Positions 15,937-16,202 of a stretch of 16,202 nucleotides of DNA are shown here, in pieces; the stretch's first letter is position 1, and each line of letters opens with the position of its first letter. Source of the stretch: Sulfurovum sp. (lineage in GTDB: Bacteria > Campylobacterota > Campylobacteria > Campylobacterales > Sulfurovaceae); assembly GCA_015661795.1 (NCBI GenBank), contig DQVJ01000134.1:1-16202 (forward strand), in the 5' to 3' direction. A program made the position numbers and the translations under genes. Under the pieces are notes generated by a model that saw only the letters and a list, made by a program, of their open reading frames with translations, was not told the origin of the DNA and did no database searches.

Positions 15937-15943
15937 CATACAA

Positions 15944-15970
15944 ATAACACTTTCATAAAAGAAGTGTTAT
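15944..15970. terminator. Hairpin between convergent genes, probable bidirectional terminator
   Basis: A perfect 9-bp stem, ATAACACTT (15944-15952) and AAGTGTTAT (15962-15970), with a 9-nt loop lies between the stop of the 148-aa gene (plus strand) and that of the 48-aa gene (minus strand). There is no clear U tract on either side. Position between convergent stops is the main argument. Confidence 0.5.
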
Positions 15971-15980
15971 CTCTTAATCA

Positions 15981-16127
15981 TCACTCTCCCCTCCATATTT
16001 GTATCTCTTCATCCAGTACAATTTCATCAGTATAAGGACTTTTATCTATTTTAAAAGTGACAACTTCACCATCTATCACAACATAAGTATATTCTTCGCT
16101 ATTATACTTAAATATTGTTCTCATCAT
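15981..16127 (-). CDS. Small unidentified protein (48 aa)
   Basis: This minus-strand ORF encodes MMRTIFKYNSEEYTYVVIDG, then EVVTFKIDKSPYTDEIVL, ending in IQIWRGE. GGAGG (16132-16136) precedes the first ATG by 4 nt and the second ATG (16124) by 7 nt; the second has the better spacing, the first is used here. It ends with a double stop, TGATGA. The 5' end overlaps the upstream gene's TAA as TAATG, so the two are translationally coupled. The protein looks like a small beta-rich cytoplasmic protein. The family is not recognised. The strong ribosome binding site, coupling and double stop support a real gene. Confidence 0.62.
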   Translation of the reverse strand: MMRTIFKYNSEEYTYVVIDGEVVTFKIDKSPYTDEIVLDEEIQIWRGE

Positions 16128-16202
16128 TACACCTCCAAGAACTGTATATGTACAGTTTTATTTTCGTCAAAACGTAAACTTCTATATTTTTTGATAGCCA
16201 TC
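16127..16202 (-). CDS. C-terminal end of an unidentified gene, cut by window edge
   Basis: The frame is open from the window edge to TAA at 16127-16129, encoding MAIKKYRSLRFDENKTVHIQ and then FLEV. The ATG at 16201 could be internal or the true start, since only one base precedes it in the window. It shares TAATG with the 48-aa gene downstream, which argues that it is translated. Nothing can be said about function. Confidence 0.45.
   Translation of the reverse strand, partial: MAIKKYRSLRFDENKTVHIQFLEV
16140..16157. repeat. Perfect 7-bp inverted repeat, operator-like
   Basis: AACTGTA-TATG-TACAGTT lies just ahead of the ribosome binding site of the 48-aa gene and within the coding end of the edge gene. 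It resembles a repressor operator. The CTG-N8-CAG spacing is 2 nt shorter than a classical gammaproteobacterial LexA box. Confidence 0.35.

Noticed and set aside
16140..16157. LexA SOS box
   Set aside because: The CTG-to-CAG spacing is 8 instead of the 10 of the classical box, and the site is within a coding end.

Overview
The window is AT-rich DNA from a bacterium. The lysine-, isoleucine- and asparagine-rich proteins, frequent TTG/GTG starts, and promoter-like sites with a -10 hexamer but no clear -35 suggest a Campylobacterota-type organism (Sulfurimonas/Arcobacter-like). That is only a composition-based guess, because no phylogenetic marker gene is present.

The core is one minus-strand operon from 14634 down to 1142, about 13.5 kb. 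It encodes a DNA phosphorothioate (PT) defence system. The first three genes are the modification module: a DUF4007 protein (SspB), a large P-loop ATPase (SspC) and a PP-loop, PAPS-reductase-like Cys-rich enzyme (SspD). After a 104-nt gap come three genes of the restriction module: DptF/SspF (P-loop ATPase), DptG/SspG and DptH/SspH (1713 aa, C-terminal FtsK/HerA-like ATPase). This matches the SspBCD-SspFGH architecture. No sspA (cysteine desulfurase), sspE, dndB or dndE is present, so sulfur must come from a desulfurase encoded elsewhere. Genes within each module overlap or nearly abut, which implies translational coupling. The single real gap lies between modification and restriction and contains a long inverted repeat.

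Left flank (1-1141): the left edge cuts through a minus-strand AlpA/excisionase-like DNA-binding gene. About 600 nt without a protein gene follow, containing an array of perfect hairpins. Positions ~640-862 on the plus strand resemble the scaffold of an IscB-associated omega RNA (HEARO), but no iscB gene is present. A 47-codon membrane-protein ORF with a ribosome binding site follows sspH, together with a short out-of-frame coding-like tail.

Right flank (14635-16202): a divergent intergenic region has a strong hairpin and two exact 10-bp direct repeats. Next come two overlapping plus-strand genes of unknown function, the first with a C-terminal helix-turn-helix-like segment and a perfect Shine-Dalgarno. 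A hairpin separates these from two small minus-strand genes at the edge, one of them cut by the window. The small, poorly known genes on both sides, the excisionase-like protein and the possible orphan omega RNA suggest a mobile or defence-island setting.
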